Shown: in pieces, positions 62,301 through 64,000 of the stretch
How positions within the stretch are numbered: the stretch's first letter is position 1
How the letters are laid out: each line of letters starts with the position of its first letter
Assembly: GCA_003342895.1 (NCBI GenBank)
Contig: PTFA01000038.1
Span: 620,001-684,000 of the forward strand
Source: Casuarius casuarius
Taxonomy: Eukaryota; Chordata; Aves; Casuariiformes; Casuariidae
Length of the DNA: 64,000 nt
Direction of reading: 5' to 3'
The notes under the pieces: model-generated
The model's input: only the letters and a program-made list of their open reading frames with translations
The model's database searches: none
Told to the model about the DNA's origin: nothing
Made by a program: the position numbers and the translations under genes

Positions 62301-64000
62301 AAGTATTGGGCAAATGTTCTCCAAGAGACATGATAACTGTAGCAGCCTGCCATCACTTTGCNAGAAAAATAGAATGAAAACATTGAGATATAACTCATCA
62401 AAAATGTGTATTTAATGCAGATTTGTGTTTATCTGTTGTAGCATCTGGAGTTTCCAATGAGTATGACCACATCCTCCTTAAATCGAGCAAGCCTTTAAAA
62501 GTGAACCACAAAGGAAACACAGAACTGATTTATTTAGGGAGAAAGAAAAGCTTTTGTTTTCTGTTGTTTTACAGAATGCCATTATAACACAGCTCTGCTT
62601 CTTCTGGGACCTGTGCTACGTAAACAGATCATTGTTGTCCCAAAGGACTTATCCCAATCTCCTGTCTTTAAGACATATCCCAGTCTCCTGTCTTTAAGAC
62701 AAGGTAAAAATGCTTTTCTGACCCACCAGAGTAGAGAGGACAAGTTAATAAATACTTGTGTTATGGCAGTGCTAGTGCATCTCAATAGCAAGGTAGAATA
62801 AGGAAGCCAGATCTCACTTGCTCTTTTCTCTTTAAACTGGTGACAGGCCACATCAGAGCATTTTNTTTAATTTTCCATCCCTCAGCCTCTAACAGCACCT
62901 GTCTGAAGGTCATCTGTTGGAGAGAAAACCCATTTGTCTTCACTCTGTAGTTGTTTGAGGAAAGGGACCACACACACNNACATCATTTGGGGGTCTGAGT
63001 CCCATAGGAAACCAAGTTTTGATTCTTAACTCACGCCATAGTCAGATAAGTCATTGAGATCAAACTTGAGCATTTCATGGTGGTACAAAGCTTGCAGAGG
63101 TCTGATGTGTTCTCATAATCCCAAGGCCAGGCTTTTCTGCTAAATNAAGAGTACATGCTGTCATGTTCGTGGTGACCAGCAGTCTACTCATGCTACAAGC
63201 CATCNCATCCAGCACTGCAGCATTCCCTGGTGCTCCAGGACACGTGAGTGCTCTTGCATGGTGGAAGGCACGTCCTTTGAGGATAGGCTGATGTTTCTGA
63301 GGTCAGCCATTGCCTTGGCAAAAGCCTCAAAAAACCAACAAGAGACTGCCAGGAAGCCATTGCACTGCCAGGGCACAGCACCATTTCCACAGCTTCACTT
63401 TGTGGATGCCATCTTCAGCAGTGCCGTATAGGAACNGTGACCCCAGAAGTGGCCTTTCCCCAGGAGCCGGGGTGATGGAGATAAACACTGATTCTTTGGA
63501 TCGGGAATGGCTATCATGAATGGCAGCGCAAGAGAAAGTACAACTGGCAGAACTGGCCAGAGCTTTTCCTAGATGATGATGAATCAAAGCTGACAAACTG
63601 CTGGCTCTTGCCTTGCATGGTGTCCGGTCCAGGAGAACAGAGAGGACTTGTGGCAGAGGTTTGGGCTAGAGGAGGGAGAGACTTGAAGGCAGGAAGGTGA
63701 TGCTGAGGGAGACGTGTGCTGAGCTAACCCTAGACGGGGCGAGGCAGAAGACCAAAACATGAATCAGCCACTGAGCACTGAAACGAGGCTAGTCTTGGTC
63801 ATTTGAAGTTGGCAACCGCAGACTCACCTCATTGCCAGTCAGTCCAACACAGGCTGGACAGGATATGCCTGGCAAAGAGCCTGTTGAAGCTGTTTAGATC
63901 ACCATGCGGCAGTTGCTGCCTGAAAACTTTGTGCACTGGCTTATGCAACAAGTCACCAGCACCATCATCTCCCAGATGTCTTCTGATTCCTAGTGTAAAG
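56400..64000. other. Right flank, no gene recognised
   Basis: No exon of genes neighbouring mammalian GARS1 (GGCT, NOD1) was recognised. AT-rich blocks, for example 57090-57260, resemble conserved non-coding DNA but this is only an impression. Twelve isolated N calls fall between 60141 and 63436. Confidence 0.4.
62651..62702. repeat. Two-copy tandem duplication, 26-base unit
   Basis: ATCCCAATCTCCTGTCTTTA at 62651 recurs as ATCCCAGTCTCCTGTCTTTA at 62677 with one difference, indicating a recent local duplication. Confidence 0.9.

Overview
This is vertebrate nuclear DNA. It is most probably from a bird: genes are split by GT-AG introns, repeats are sparse, and the one clear interspersed element is a 5'-truncated CR1 LINE with the avian-type 3' end (41138-41334). 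A crocodilian or turtle is less likely but not excluded. The window contains two recognisable genes lying tail to tail.

(1) Left part, 1-11 kb. A C2H2 zinc-finger gene runs on the + strand. Its large terminal exon has a 3' splice site at 8161-8163, a coding sequence at 8361-10865 (834 aa, 22 intact fingers) and a poly(A) signal at 11039. The N-terminus carries a further decayed finger, and a separate relic of zinc-finger coding sequence appears at about 1.57-1.8 kb. A ZNF143/THAP11-type promoter motif at 5227 is a possible start of transcription.

(2) Centre, 21.2-46.6 kb and beyond. GARS1 (glycyl-tRNA synthetase) runs on the - strand. I placed 16 coding exons by splice sites and reading frame. 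They correspond to exons 2-17 of the mammalian gene and give 665 codons plus stop, with every intron phase consistent. Fifteen inter-exon junctions are present: fourteen GT-AG and one with all the marks of a U12-type AT-AC intron (30008-30555). The first exon (mitochondrial presequence and cytosolic start) is not visible; it most likely lies in the 861-base assembly gap at 50319-51179. That gap is embedded in GC-rich minisatellite DNA.

(3) 11.1-21.2 kb and 51.7-64 kb hold no recognisable coding exons. The right flank has two CpG-rich patches, a good CTCF-type motif (55010), AT-rich stretches with POU/homeodomain-like words, a pyrimidine tract, an unexplained 600-base open frame on the - strand, and a cluster of isolated N calls (60.1-63.5 kb).

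The two genes have no evident functional link: one makes the enzyme that charges tRNA-Gly in cytosol and mitochondria, the other a probable DNA-binding regulator. I found no operon-like, CRISPR or phage-like system. The most unusual structures are the AT-AC intron, the modular finger array with its ghost finger, and the layered minisatellites at the GARS1 promoter.
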